From Mycolicibacterium arenosum (GTDB lineage: Bacteria; Actinomycetota; Actinomycetes; Mycobacteriales; Mycobacteriaceae): 64,000 nucleotides of DNA. The position numbers and the translations under genes were made by a program. Positions within the stretch are counted from its first letter, which is position 1, and every line of letters starts with the position of its first letter. The notes under the pieces were generated by a model. That model ran no database searches, was not told the origin of the DNA, and saw nothing but the letters and a program-made list of their open reading frames with translations. Location of the stretch: the NCBI RefSeq assembly GCF_024320865.1, contig NZ_JANDBD010000007.1, positions 1 to 64,000 on the forward strand. The letters run 5' to 3'. Positions 51,014-59,094 of the stretch are shown here, piece by piece.

Positions 51014-52194
51014 GCCTGGACGCCCTCCAGGTCGCGGCGCGGCTGTCCACCGATTTCGAGGCGGAGGCGTCGGTGCGCGACGCGGACCGGGTCCTGCCGT
51101 ACGACCAGGTGAAGGCGCTGAAGGCGTCGGGTCTGCTGGCGCTTCCGGTGCCCGTCGAGTACGGCGGGGTGGCGGCGCCGGCGTCGGTGATCGCCGAGGT
51201 GTTCCGGCTCGTCGCGCACGCCGACCCGTCGCTGGCGCAGATCTTCCAGTCGCACTTCACGTTTCTGGAGGCGCTGCGGCTACAGGGCACACCGGAGCAG
51301 AAGGCCTGGTTCTACCCGCTGGTGCTCGACGGAGCGCTGCTGGCCAACGCACAGACCGAACGCGGCCCGCACGCGGTGAACATCGACTCGACTCTGTTGA
51401 TCGAGCAGGGGTCGGGCGGCTACGTGCTATCGGGCCGGAAGTTCTACGCGACCGGCGCGCTGTTCGCGGACTGGTTGGTGGTCCGGGCGTCGTTGGGTGA
51501 CGGTGCCGAGGAGCCGACCCCGCAGACACCGAAGGCGTTGGCGTTCATCGCCCGTGACTCGGCGGGCGTCGAGGTCGTCGACGACTGGGACGGCATGGGC
51601 CAGCGCACGACGGCGTCGGGCACGGTGACGCTGTCCGACGTGGTGGTACCGGCCTCTCAGGTCGTGCCGTTCACCCCGATCTTCTCCGGGCCGACGACGT
51701 ACGGCGCGCGAGCGCAGTTGTGGCACAGCGCCATCGACGTCGGCATCGCCACGGGTGCGCTGGCCGCCGGGGTGGCCGTGGCAGGGAAGGCGCGACCGCA
51801 CTTCGAGGCGGAGGTGTCGGCCGCTGTCGACGATCCGACGCTGGTGAACATCGCGGGCGAACTGACCGTGACGGTGCGCGGTGCGCAGGCGCTGCTGGCC
51901 GAGGCGGCTCGCGCAGTCGATGCGGCGGAGGCGTCGCTGTCCCCCGAGTCGACGGCGGCGGCGTCGGTGGCGGTCGCCGTCGCGAAGGTGGCGGCGGTGC
52001 GGGCGTCGCTGGAGGCCGCGAACGTGTTGTTCGAATTGGGCGGCACCAGAAGCGCTTCCGCGTCGGGCAACCTGTCGCGGTACTGGCGCGACGCCCGCAC
52101 GCACACCCTGCACGACCCAACGCGCTGGAAGCTTCAGCACATCGGGCGATACACGTTGTCGGGGACGCCGCCCCCGCACCACGGCCAGATCTAG
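51010..52194 (+). CDS. SfnB/DszC-like acyl-CoA-dehydrogenase-fold monooxygenase
   Basis: Product of 394 residues of the acyl-CoA dehydrogenase fold, in the flavin-dependent sulfur-oxygenase branch (DszC/SfnB). It has LPVPVEYGGVAAPASVIAEVFRLVAHADPSLAQIFQSH and YATGALFADWLVVRA, and ends with a TLHDPTRWKLQHIGRYTL tail, typical of the group. It lacks the catalytic Glu of true dehydrogenases by position (the tail replaces it). It overlaps ssuD by GTGA. Confidence 0.82.
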   Translation: MSLDALQVAARLSTDFEAEASVRDADRVLPYDQVKALKASGLLALPVPVEYGGVAAPASVIAEVFRLVAHADPSLAQIFQSHFTFLEALRLQGTPEQKAWFYPLVLDGALLANAQTERGPHAVNIDSTLLIEQGSGGYVLSGRKFYATGALFADWLVVRASLGDGAEEPTPQTPKALAFIARDSAGVEVVDDWDGMGQRTTASGTVTLSDVVVPASQVVPFTPIFSGPTTYGARAQLWHSAIDVGIATGALAAGVAVAGKARPHFEAEVSAAVDDPTLVNIAGELTVTVRGAQALLAEAARAVDAAEASLSPESTAAASVAVAVAKVAAVRASLEAANVLFELGGTRSASASGNLSRYWRDARTHTLHDPTRWKLQHIGRYTLSGTPPPHHGQI

Positions 52195-52218
52195 TCGAGT
52201 TCCTTCCGCGCGTCCTTC

Positions 52219-52281
52219 CGCGAGCGTGCGTGTCTGCGGGCGACACGCCGGGGTTGCGCGGGCAAACGCGCACGTTCGCGG
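52219..52281. repeat. 63-bp imperfect palindrome upstream of the HNH gene
   Basis: Arms of 20 nt (52219-52238, 52262-52281) pair with three mismatches across a 23-nt loop. The arm core is CGCGAGCGTGCGTGTCTGC. It differs from the 59-bp family. It lies directly upstream of the HNH gene and 24 bases after the SfnB-like gene stop. Confidence 0.7.
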
Positions 52282-52285
52282 CAGT

Positions 52286-53368
52286 ATGGACACCGTGCAA
52301 CCGGTCGGCGATCCGCTTCTGCTAGGGCAGCGCCTGGTCGCGATCCTCGAGACGGGCCTGCGGACCGCGACCTACAAGCTGGCCACCCTCATGGCGCTCG
52401 TCGAGCACTGCATCGAGAATCTTCCAGCACGCGAGCATGATTCGCTCGCCGTGCCGATTCCCGAGCTCGCCCATCGCGTACTCGACCTCTACTGGCGGCA
52501 GGTTCGCCCTTTCGACGGACGGGAGCTTCGGCAGTCCACACAGTCTCGGGCGCGCATTCTCATCGCCGCAACGACGCTTCGGCACGCGTCGAGAGGCGCA
52601 AGCTCACTGGACACCGCCCGCCTGCGCGCTCCAGAGGCGTACCGCAAGGTCATCGACGACGTCGTCCTATGCCTGGCGCAGCAGCCACTACACCGTTTGC
52701 AGAAGCTGCCCGGAAGTCCAACCAGCGATCCGTTTCTCTACGACGACGCGTTCCTCCACGACCAGGTGAGCCGTAGGACGCTGCGGTCACACGGGGACGC
52801 CGTTGTGCTCAATCCGGGTGTTGCACATGCTCTGGCCAGACTATCGGGCCTCCTGAAGCCCGCCCTGGAAGTCATGTGGGTCGACGACGTCCGACGCATG
52901 AACAAGTTCCTCGACGAGGACGTACCCGACGTCGCGGGTCACCTCTTCGGTAGGTCGCGGTCAGGGTTCGCAGCGGTGCGCGAACCGTTCAAGGACGCAT
53001 TCGGCCCGCACTGTTTCTACTGCCGCACACATCTGCCTGCGAACAATCCCATCGATCATGTACTGCCGTGGTCCCTCGTCGGGATCGACGGTCTCGCGAA
53101 TCTCGTGCTGGCGTGTGCGCGCTGCAACGGTGATAAGAGCGGCGCCCTCCCGGCGCTCAACCTCATCGACAGGGCGCTCGACGATGACCGAGCAATCAGT
53201 TTGGAGCAGATCGCCACGAGTCTGCAATGGCCTACTCAGCGCGACCGTGTCGCTGCTGCCGCTCGCGGCATCTACCGCGGACAACCCACGGGGGTTCCGA
53301 CGTGGTCGGGTTTTCGGCAGCGCGAGCGACTCGACATCAGTTTCCCGCCTGCGTGGCTGCGGCCGTAA
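52286..53368 (+). CDS. HNH-endonuclease-domain protein
   Basis: Product of 360 residues. The first about 230 residues are helical and unlike any family I recognise. An HNH domain with zinc-finger pairs follows (about 248-295): CFYC, IDHVLPWS, NLVLACARCN and DKSG. His and Asn positions match the beta-beta-alpha metal nucleases. It stands alone between two halves of a sulfur-utilisation cluster, with an intergenic palindrome on each side, so it may be an acquired gene. Role unknown; defence is possible. Confidence 0.75.
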   Translation: MDTVQPVGDPLLLGQRLVAILETGLRTATYKLATLMALVEHCIENLPAREHDSLAVPIPELAHRVLDLYWRQVRPFDGRELRQSTQSRARILIAATTLRHASRGASSLDTARLRAPEAYRKVIDDVVLCLAQQPLHRLQKLPGSPTSDPFLYDDAFLHDQVSRRTLRSHGDAVVLNPGVAHALARLSGLLKPALEVMWVDDVRRMNKFLDEDVPDVAGHLFGRSRSGFAAVREPFKDAFGPHCFYCRTHLPANNPIDHVLPWSLVGIDGLANLVLACARCNGDKSGALPALNLIDRALDDDRAISLEQIATSLQWPTQRDRVAAAARGIYRGQPTGVPTWSGFRQRERLDISFPPAWLRP

Positions 53369-53397
53369 GCTACGCCCGCACCACCGAGGATTCGCTC

Positions 53398-53456
53398 GTC
53401 GATACGGAATCTGGCGACGAAAACCCGACTGAAACGTCGTCAGTTTCCAAGTCGCG
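53398..53456. repeat. 59-bp dispersed palindrome, copy D
   Basis: Arms 53398-53419 and 53435-53456 around a 15-nt loop. It lies in the gap between the HNH gene and arr, in the region that separates the two sulfur-gene groups. Confidence 0.78.
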
Positions 53457-53534
53457 CCTGTCCTCCCACTCTCAATTTAAAGCAGACGGTGGGGCTTGCC
53501 GCAAGACCCGGTAGCTGCAGCACAATCGTCGGCC

Positions 53535-53960
53535 ATGACCACACCGAAGCCCTTCGAAGTCCACGAATCCGGCGCCTACCTGCACGGCACCAAGGCCGAC
53601 CTGAAGGTGGGTGACCTGCTCACACCGGGTCGCGAGTCGAACTTCGAGGCGGGCCGCATCATGAACCACATCTACGTCACGCTGACCTTGGACGCCGCCG
53701 CCTGGGGCGCCGAGATGGCACCGGGCGACGGTCCCGGCCGCATCTACCTCGTCGAGCCGCTCGGCGAGCTCGAGGACGACCCGAACGTCACCGACAAGAA
53801 ACTGCCGGGCAACCCGACCCGCTCGTATCGCTCCCGGCAGCCGGTCCGCATCGTCGGCGAGCTCGTCGACTGGGAGGGACACACCGCAGAACAGATCCAG
53901 GCCATGGAAGCCGGCCTCGCGGAGCTGCGGCGCACCGGGAAGGCGGTGATCTACGACTAA
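53535..53960 (+). CDS. arr: Rifampin ADP-ribosyltransferase Arr
   Basis: Product of 141 residues nearly collinear with Arr of M. smegmatis. The catalytic triad is present: His17 (YLHGTKADL), Tyr47 (MNHIYVTLTL) and Asp82 (LEDDPN). The motifs GDGPGRIYLVEPLG and LPGNPTRSYRSRQPVRIVGE also match. It inactivates rifamycins by mono-ADP-ribosylation. In this genus arr is usually chromosomal, so it is likely a stable gene. The stop overlaps that of the convergent LLM gene by three bases. Confidence 0.94.
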   Translation: MTTPKPFEVHESGAYLHGTKADLKVGDLLTPGRESNFEAGRIMNHIYVTLTLDAAAWGAEMAPGDGPGRIYLVEPLGELEDDPNVTDKKLPGNPTRSYRSRQPVRIVGELVDWEGHTAEQIQAMEAGLAELRRTGKAVIYD

Positions 53961-55309
53961 CCGGCGCGCGCCGCCGCGAGGCGCCGGTCCGGCACCCGTT
54001 GCAGACCGAGGTGGCCGCGCAGCGTCGTGTGGGTGTACTCGCGGCGGAACAGGCCGCGGTCGCGCAGGATCGGCACCACGTGATCGACGAACAGCTCCAG
54101 ACCCGACGGGAACACGTCGGGCATCAGGTTGAACCCGTCGACGGCCTCCGCGGTGAACCAGTCCTCGATCGCGTCGGCGATCCGCTCGGGCGACCCGACC
54201 ACCAGCCGGTGCCAGGTGATCACTCGATCGAGAAGCTCTCGCACCGTGAGGTTCTCGCGGCGTGCCAGATTCACGACGATGTCGCGCGCGCCCTGGGACC
54301 CCGTGTCGGTCACCGCGCCGTCGAGCAACCACCGCGGCAGCGGCTTGTCCCACTCGAGTTCCGCCGGGTCGACGGAGATCTGGCCGGCCAGATGCGCGAG
54401 CCGCCGCTCGCCCGCGAGCTCGTTCAGCTCGTCGTTGCGCCGTCGCGCCTCCTCCTCGGTACTGCCGAGAACGAACGACAGCCCCGGCATGATCCGGATC
54501 GCGTCCCGCGGACGCCCGTACGCCGCGGTGCGGGAGCGCAACTCCTGCGCGTTGCGCAGTGCGTCCGGCAGCGACGCCTGCGCGGCGAACACGCCGTCGG
54601 CGTACCGGGCCGCGAGATCCAGACCACCGGCCGACCCGCCCGCCTGGAACAGCACCGGGTGGCCCTGCGGCGACCGCGGCAGCGTCAACGGCCCGTCCAC
54701 GGTGAAGAACTCGCCGCGGTGGTCGATCGTGTTGATGGAGCCGGCCCTGCTGAACGCGCCGGTGCGCTTGTCCGCCAGCACGGCGTCGTCGTCCCACGAA
54801 TCCCACAGCGCGCGGACCACGTCGACGAACTCGGCGGCGCGACGGTAGCGAGCGCTTCGATCGGGATGCGCCAACGGTCCGTCGCCGTGCCCGAAGTTGT
54901 TCCACGCGTACGGATCACTACTGGTGACGACGTTCCACGCCACCCGGCCGCGGCTGAGGTGGTCCAGCGAGGCGAAGCGGCGGGCGACGTTGTACGGCTC
55001 CTCGAACGACGTCGACACCGTGCCGATCAGCCCCAGATGGGTGGTCGCCGCCGCGAGGGTCGACAGCAGCACGATCGGATCGAGCGCCAGCGGCGGCGCG
55101 TCCAGCGGTTGGTCCGGGGGTTGGAACAGCGACGGACTGTCGGCCAGGAACAGGGCGTCGAGGGTGCCGCGCTCCGCGGTTCGGGCCACGTCGATCCAGT
55201 ACGCCGGATCGGTGAACCAGTTCGGATCCGCACCCGGGTACTGCCACGCCGCTGGGTGCATCCCGTCGGAGAGGACGTTGACACCCAGGTGCAGCTCGCG
55301 GTCCGTCAC
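53957..55309 (-). CDS. NtaA/SnaA/DszA-type FMN-dependent monooxygenase (second copy)
   Basis: Product of 450 residues, LLM class. Motifs: LGVNVLSDGMHPAAWQYP, LFLADSPSLF, VARRFASLDHLSRGRVAWNVVTS and PVLFQAGGSAGGLDLAARYADGVFAAQ. It is the downstream partner of the MetQ-like gene, whose stop overlaps its start by four bases (ATGA at 55306). Substrate probably an organosulfur compound supplied by the transporter. Confidence 0.85.
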   Translation of the reverse strand: MTDRELHLGVNVLSDGMHPAAWQYPGADPNWFTDPAYWIDVARTAERGTLDALFLADSPSLFQPPDQPLDAPPLALDPIVLLSTLAAATTHLGLIGTVSTSFEEPYNVARRFASLDHLSRGRVAWNVVTSSDPYAWNNFGHGDGPLAHPDRSARYRRAAEFVDVVRALWDSWDDDAVLADKRTGAFSRAGSINTIDHRGEFFTVDGPLTLPRSPQGHPVLFQAGGSAGGLDLAARYADGVFAAQASLPDALRNAQELRSRTAAYGRPRDAIRIMPGLSFVLGSTEEEARRRNDELNELAGERRLAHLAGQISVDPAELEWDKPLPRWLLDGAVTDTGSQGARDIVVNLARRENLTVRELLDRVITWHRLVVGSPERIADAIEDWFTAEAVDGFNLMPDVFPSGLELFVDHVVPILRDRGLFRREYTHTTLRGHLGLQRVPDRRLAAARAG

Positions 55310-56265
55310 GCCGGATCACCCGGCAGCGCCAGCTTCTTCACCTCGGGATCGTTCGCGATGAACGTCTGCACGCGGGGGTCCTTGAACGCCTTGATGAGGT
55401 TCTGGATGTTCTCGGTGTCGACGTAGTCACTGCCGACGGTCAGCACGGAGGCGAACTGGTCTGGTGACTTCGGCGCGAAGATCAGCTTGTCCTCCGACAC
55501 CCCCGCCGCGAGGAACGACTCCGCGTAGCCGACGATGGCGTCGAGGTCGGGCAGCGCGCGGGGCTGGGCACCGAAGTCGAGCAGGGTGAACTTCAGGTTC
55601 TTGGGGTTCGCGATGATGTCCTTCTGCGTCAGCGCGGTGATGTCGGCGTCGGGTCGCAGCGTGATGAGCCCGGCCTGCGCGAGGTACCAGATGCCCTGGG
55701 CGTTGTTGGCGGGGTCGGCGAGCAGCGACACCGTCGCGCCGTCGGGAAGATCCTGCGGCGTCCTGTACTTGTCCGACCAGATGCCGAACACCCAGTGGAA
55801 GAACGGGCCGGTGGCCGCCTCCTCCTTGAAACCGGGATTCGCGTCGAGCACCTGCTGCAGCCAGTGCCGGTGCTGGAAGATCGTGCCCGCGTAGGTCCCG
55901 TCGCTGACCGCCTGGTTGATCTGCGTGCTGTCGCCGAGCCCGACGGCGCCGACCTTCACGTCGTAGTCGGGTGCGATCTCCCTGGCGATGTACTCGATGA
56001 TCGCCTTCTCGGCCGGATTCGAGTCGAGGTACACCACCTCCACTGTGGCTCCGGCGGTTTCGTTCGGTGACGCGGTGCCGGCGGTGGGCTGCACCACGAC
56101 GTAGCCGGCGACCGCGACGATCACGGCCACCACCGCGACGATCCACGGCCACCTCCGCCGCTTGGCGATGGTGAAACCGTGGGGCGCTGGCCCGTCGCTG
56201 GTCGATACCGACTCGTCGATGCTCATGTCCATGGGAGTGTGGCGGTCGCGGCTCACCTCGCCCAT
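55306..56265 (-). CDS. metQ: MetQ/NlpA-like substrate-binding protein with N-terminal membrane anchor
   Basis: Product of 319 residues of the NlpA/MetQ family: VEVVYLDSNPAEKAIIEYIAREIAPDYDVKV, INQAVSDGTYAGTIFQHRHWL, LPDGATVSLLADPANNAQGIWYLAQAGLI and PKNLKFTLLD. No lipobox cysteine is present. A basic motif plus a single helix (about 36-57) anchors it as a type II membrane protein instead. It is divergent from metN. Several in-frame start codons (56265, 56232, 56226) fit; 56265 is used here. Confidence 0.82.
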   Translation of the reverse strand: MGEVSRDRHTPMDMSIDESVSTSDGPAPHGFTIAKRRRWPWIVAVVAVIVAVAGYVVVQPTAGTASPNETAGATVEVVYLDSNPAEKAIIEYIAREIAPDYDVKVGAVGLGDSTQINQAVSDGTYAGTIFQHRHWLQQVLDANPGFKEEAATGPFFHWVFGIWSDKYRTPQDLPDGATVSLLADPANNAQGIWYLAQAGLITLRPDADITALTQKDIIANPKNLKFTLLDFGAQPRALPDLDAIVGYAESFLAAGVSEDKLIFAPKSPDQFASVLTVGSDYVDTENIQNLIKAFKDPRVQTFIANDPEVKKLALPGDPA

Positions 56266-56272
56266 GGTTTGG

Positions 56273-56308
56273 CTCAGGGTGGACTCAACTGTATTGATTC
56301 ACCCTGAG
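56273..56308. promoter_or_regulatory. Inverted repeat CTCAGGGTG-N18-CACCCTGAG between metQ-like and metN genes
   Basis: A perfect 9-bp inverted repeat (56273-56281, 56300-56308) lies in the 90-bp gap between the divergent transporter genes. Inside it, TCAA and TTGA form a shorter dyad. Position and symmetry suggest an operator for a sulfur regulator. Confidence 0.55.
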
Positions 56309-56355
56309 CGCAAGGGTTTTCGGGGACAACGGAAACCTGAGACGGTCCCCAGTCG

Positions 56356-57366
56356 ATGATAGAGCTGACCGACCTCACGAAGATCTACGGCCACGGTGAC
56401 GACCGCACCGTGGTGCTCGACCGTATCAACTTCCGCGTCGAGGCCGGCGAGATCCTCGCCGTCGTCGGCCCCAGCGGGGCGGGGAAGAGCACGCTCGCGC
56501 AGTGCGTCAACCTGCTGACGCTGCCGACGTCGGGTTCCGTCGTCGTCAACGGCGAGGACCTCACCACGCTGTCGACGCAGAAGCTGCGCGTCGCGCGTCG
56601 GCGGATCGGCACCGTCTTCCAGTCGGCGGGACTGTTCGAGCGACGCACCGCGGCCGAGAACGTCTCGCTGCCACTGGAGTACCTCGGCGTCACCGCGTCG
56701 GAGGCACGCCATCGAGTCGCCGAACTTCTCGACCGGGTCGGCCTGACCGCGCGCGCCAACCACTACCCGTTCCAGCTCTCCGGAGGCCAGCGGCAGCGCG
56801 TCGGCATCGCGCGCGCCCTGGCGCTGCGGCCGTCGGTGCTGCTGTCGGACGAGGCGACGGCCGGGCTCGATCCGACGACCACCTCATCGGTGGTCGACCT
56901 GCTGCGCGAACTGCGCGACGACCTGGACCTGTCGATCGTCTTCATCACCCACGAGATGGACACCGTGCTGAAGATCGCCGACTCCGTGGCCTCCCTCGAC
57001 CACGGAAGCATCGTGGAATCCGGTCGGCTGGTGGATCTGCTGACCGATCCCGATTCGCACCTCGGTGCGGCGCTGCGACCGCAGGGGGTGGCCGCAAACG
57101 CCTCGGCGGGTGAGCAGGTGTGGCACGTCGTCTACGACTCCCCGGACGTGCCCCCGGACTGGATCGCACGGGCGTCGGCGGACCTCGGTTCACCGCTGAG
57201 TGTCCTCGGCGCGTCGGTGCAGCAGGTCGGTGGCGTCACGATAGGCGCTGCAACGCTGGGTATTCCGGACCGTCTCAGCTCACGCGCGGCCGAGGTGCTC
57301 AGTCGCTACGGGCTCGCGACCACGACCACCACCCCCGCCGTGGAAGAGCTGGAGGGCGTCGCGTGA
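56356..57366 (+). CDS. metN: Methionine/organosulfur ABC transporter ATPase MetN
   Basis: Product of 336 residues. Walker A GPSGAGKS (38-45), Q-loop FQSAGLF, signature LSGGQRQR, Walker B LLSDEATAGLDP, and H-loop IVFITHEMD. A C-terminal NIL-like domain (about 240-330) is present as in MetN. It drives import of methionine or related sulfur compounds with MetI and the two MetQ-like proteins. The GTGA overlap with metI (57363) shows coupling. Confidence 0.9.
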   Translation: MIELTDLTKIYGHGDDRTVVLDRINFRVEAGEILAVVGPSGAGKSTLAQCVNLLTLPTSGSVVVNGEDLTTLSTQKLRVARRRIGTVFQSAGLFERRTAAENVSLPLEYLGVTASEARHRVAELLDRVGLTARANHYPFQLSGGQRQRVGIARALALRPSVLLSDEATAGLDPTTTSSVVDLLRELRDDLDLSIVFITHEMDTVLKIADSVASLDHGSIVESGRLVDLLTDPDSHLGAALRPQGVAANASAGEQVWHVVYDSPDVPPDWIARASADLGSPLSVLGASVQQVGGVTIGAATLGIPDRLSSRAAEVLSRYGLATTTTTPAVEELEGVA

Positions 57367-58103
57367 CCCGGACCCTGCTCGCGAACACCAAGGTGCCGTT
57401 CGACGAACTCCCCGGCCTGCTCTTCCCCGCGCTGCTCGACACGCTGATCATGGTCGGCGTCGTGATGACCATCGTCGTGGTGGTGGGCGTGCCGCTCGGC
57501 GCGCTGGTGCACAACCTCGCGCCCGGCGGCCTGTTCGAGAACCCGACGCTGCACACGGTTCTCAGCTGGATCATCAGCATCGGCCGCAGCCTGCCGTTCC
57601 TCATCCTGATGGCCGCGATCATGCCGTTCACCCGGTTCATCACGGGCACGAACATCGGGATCGCGGCGGCGGTGGTGCCGATGGCGCTGGCGGGCACCGC
57701 GTTCTTCACCAGGATCGTCGAGAACTCGCTGCGCTCGGTGCCGCCGTCGGTGGTGCAGGTCGCCCGCGCGTCGGGTGGCTCGCCTCTGCAGATCATCCGC
57801 ACCGCGCAACTCGCCGAGGCGGTGCCGTCGATCCTCGGCGGCCTCACCATCAACGTCATCGCGATGATCGAGTACTCCGCGATCGCCGGAACCATCGGCG
57901 CGGGTGGAATCGGCTACGTCGCAGTCACTTACGGTTATCAGCGCTTCGATCAGGGCGTCATGCTCGCGACCATCGTGATCCTGGTCGTCACCGTCGCCGC
58001 GGTGCAGCTCATCGGCGACGCACTCGTTCGCGTCACCACGCCGCACAGCCGGGCTCGTTCCGGCGCGGCCCGTCCACTGCGCAGACGCGCAGTCACCGCA
58101 TAG
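57363..58103 (+). CDS. metI: MetI ABC transporter permease
   Basis: Product of 246 residues with five to six helices and the MetI signature (FPALLDTLIMVGVVMTIVVVVGVPLG, IVENSLRSVPPSVVQVARASGGSPLQIIRTAQLAEAVPSILGGL). The EAA-like loop is AQLAEAVP. The GTG start overlaps the metN stop. The second MetQ-like gene follows by ten bases. Confidence 0.9.
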   Translation: MTRTLLANTKVPFDELPGLLFPALLDTLIMVGVVMTIVVVVGVPLGALVHNLAPGGLFENPTLHTVLSWIISIGRSLPFLILMAAIMPFTRFITGTNIGIAAAVVPMALAGTAFFTRIVENSLRSVPPSVVQVARASGGSPLQIIRTAQLAEAVPSILGGLTINVIAMIEYSAIAGTIGAGGIGYVAVTYGYQRFDQGVMLATIVILVVTVAAVQLIGDALVRVTTPHSRARSGAARPLRRRAVTA

Positions 58104-58113
58104 GGGAAAAATC

Positions 58114-59013
58114 ATGGCAACGACAACCACTCCCGACGAGACCGACGATCACGGTTTCGAGTTGAAACGACGGCCCAAGTGGCTGTGGATCGCGCTGAGC
58201 CTCGCCGTGGTGGTGGTCGTGATCGTCGGGGCGCGGTTCATCTTCTTCGGGAAGACGCAGTCGCCCAACGAGATCACCGGCGCGACGCTGGTGGTGGCGA
58301 CCAACGAGGGCAACGCGGCGGAGCAGGCGCTCATCGAGTACATCGCCAGAGAGGTCGCGCCGAGGCACGGGATCACGGTGGCGTTCCGCGGCCTGTCGGA
58401 CAGCAACACGATCAACCGCGCGGTCAGCGACGGCGAGGTCGCGGGCACCATCTATCAGCACAAGCTGTGGCTGGGCCAGGTGCTCGAGGCCAACCCGGAC
58501 TTCCGCGAGGAAGCGGCGACGCCGGTGTTCCGCTGGGGCTTCGGCATCTGGTCGGACAAGTACACCGACCCCGCGCAGCTGCCGGACGGCGCGAACGTCT
58601 CGCTCTACTCGGATCCGGCCAACGAGGCCCAGGGGCTGTGGCTGCTCGAGCGCGCCGGGCTCATCACGCTGGACCCCACCAAGGACAAGTGGACGGCGAC
58701 GCAGAAGGACATCGTCGGCAACCCGAAGAACCTGAAGTTCACGCTGCTCGACTTCGCCGCGCAGTCGCGGTCGCTGCCGGATCTCGATGCCGCAGTGGGC
58801 TATACGGAGTACTACCTGGCGGCCAAGGTGCCGATCCAGCAGCAGATCTTCGCGCCGCCCGCACCCGACGAGTTCGCCGGCCAGCTGACGATCGGCAGCA
58901 AGTGGGCCGACACCGAGAACATCAGGAAGCTGGTGGAGACGTTCAAGGATCCGGCGGTGCAGCAGTACCTCGCCACCGACCCGAGCGTGAAGGACATCCT
59001 GCTGCCGCTCTAG
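58114..59013 (+). CDS. metQ: Second MetQ/NlpA-like substrate-binding protein, membrane-anchored
   Basis: Product of 299 residues, similar to the first MetQ-like protein along its length (AEQALIEYIAREVAPRH, INRAVSDGEVAGTIYQHKLWLGQVLEANPDF, NPKNLKFTLLDFAAQSRSLPDLDAAVGY). It also lacks a lipobox and has a single N-terminal helix (about 22-44). A GGGGAAA Shine-Dalgarno precedes the ATG. Two distinct binding proteins for one MetNI pump suggest two ligands. Confidence 0.85.
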   Translation: MATTTTPDETDDHGFELKRRPKWLWIALSLAVVVVVIVGARFIFFGKTQSPNEITGATLVVATNEGNAAEQALIEYIAREVAPRHGITVAFRGLSDSNTINRAVSDGEVAGTIYQHKLWLGQVLEANPDFREEAATPVFRWGFGIWSDKYTDPAQLPDGANVSLYSDPANEAQGLWLLERAGLITLDPTKDKWTATQKDIVGNPKNLKFTLLDFAAQSRSLPDLDAAVGYTEYYLAAKVPIQQQIFAPPAPDEFAGQLTIGSKWADTENIRKLVETFKDPAVQQYLATDPSVKDILLPL

Positions 59014-59094
59014 TACCGCGAGCAGAAGCCGCATTCTCCTCTGTGAGAATCAAACCCGTGCTCCCGCCGCGATCCCGCGGTTGAATCCAGCATC

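Noticed and set aside
53535..53960. arr as a recently acquired integron-type resistance cassette
   Set aside because: No integron attachment site or integrase is nearby, and the sequence resembles the chromosomal mycobacterial arr.
56309..56355. Possible SAM riboswitch upstream of metN
   Set aside because: The leader is too short and shows only simple hairpins; no SAM-I, SAM-II or SAM-IV core could be recognised.
59017..59066. Further palindrome between metQ2 and the SfnB-like gene
   Set aside because: Only a 6-bp ATTCTC/GAGAAT stem is clean; outer arms are too mismatched to place it in either repeat family.
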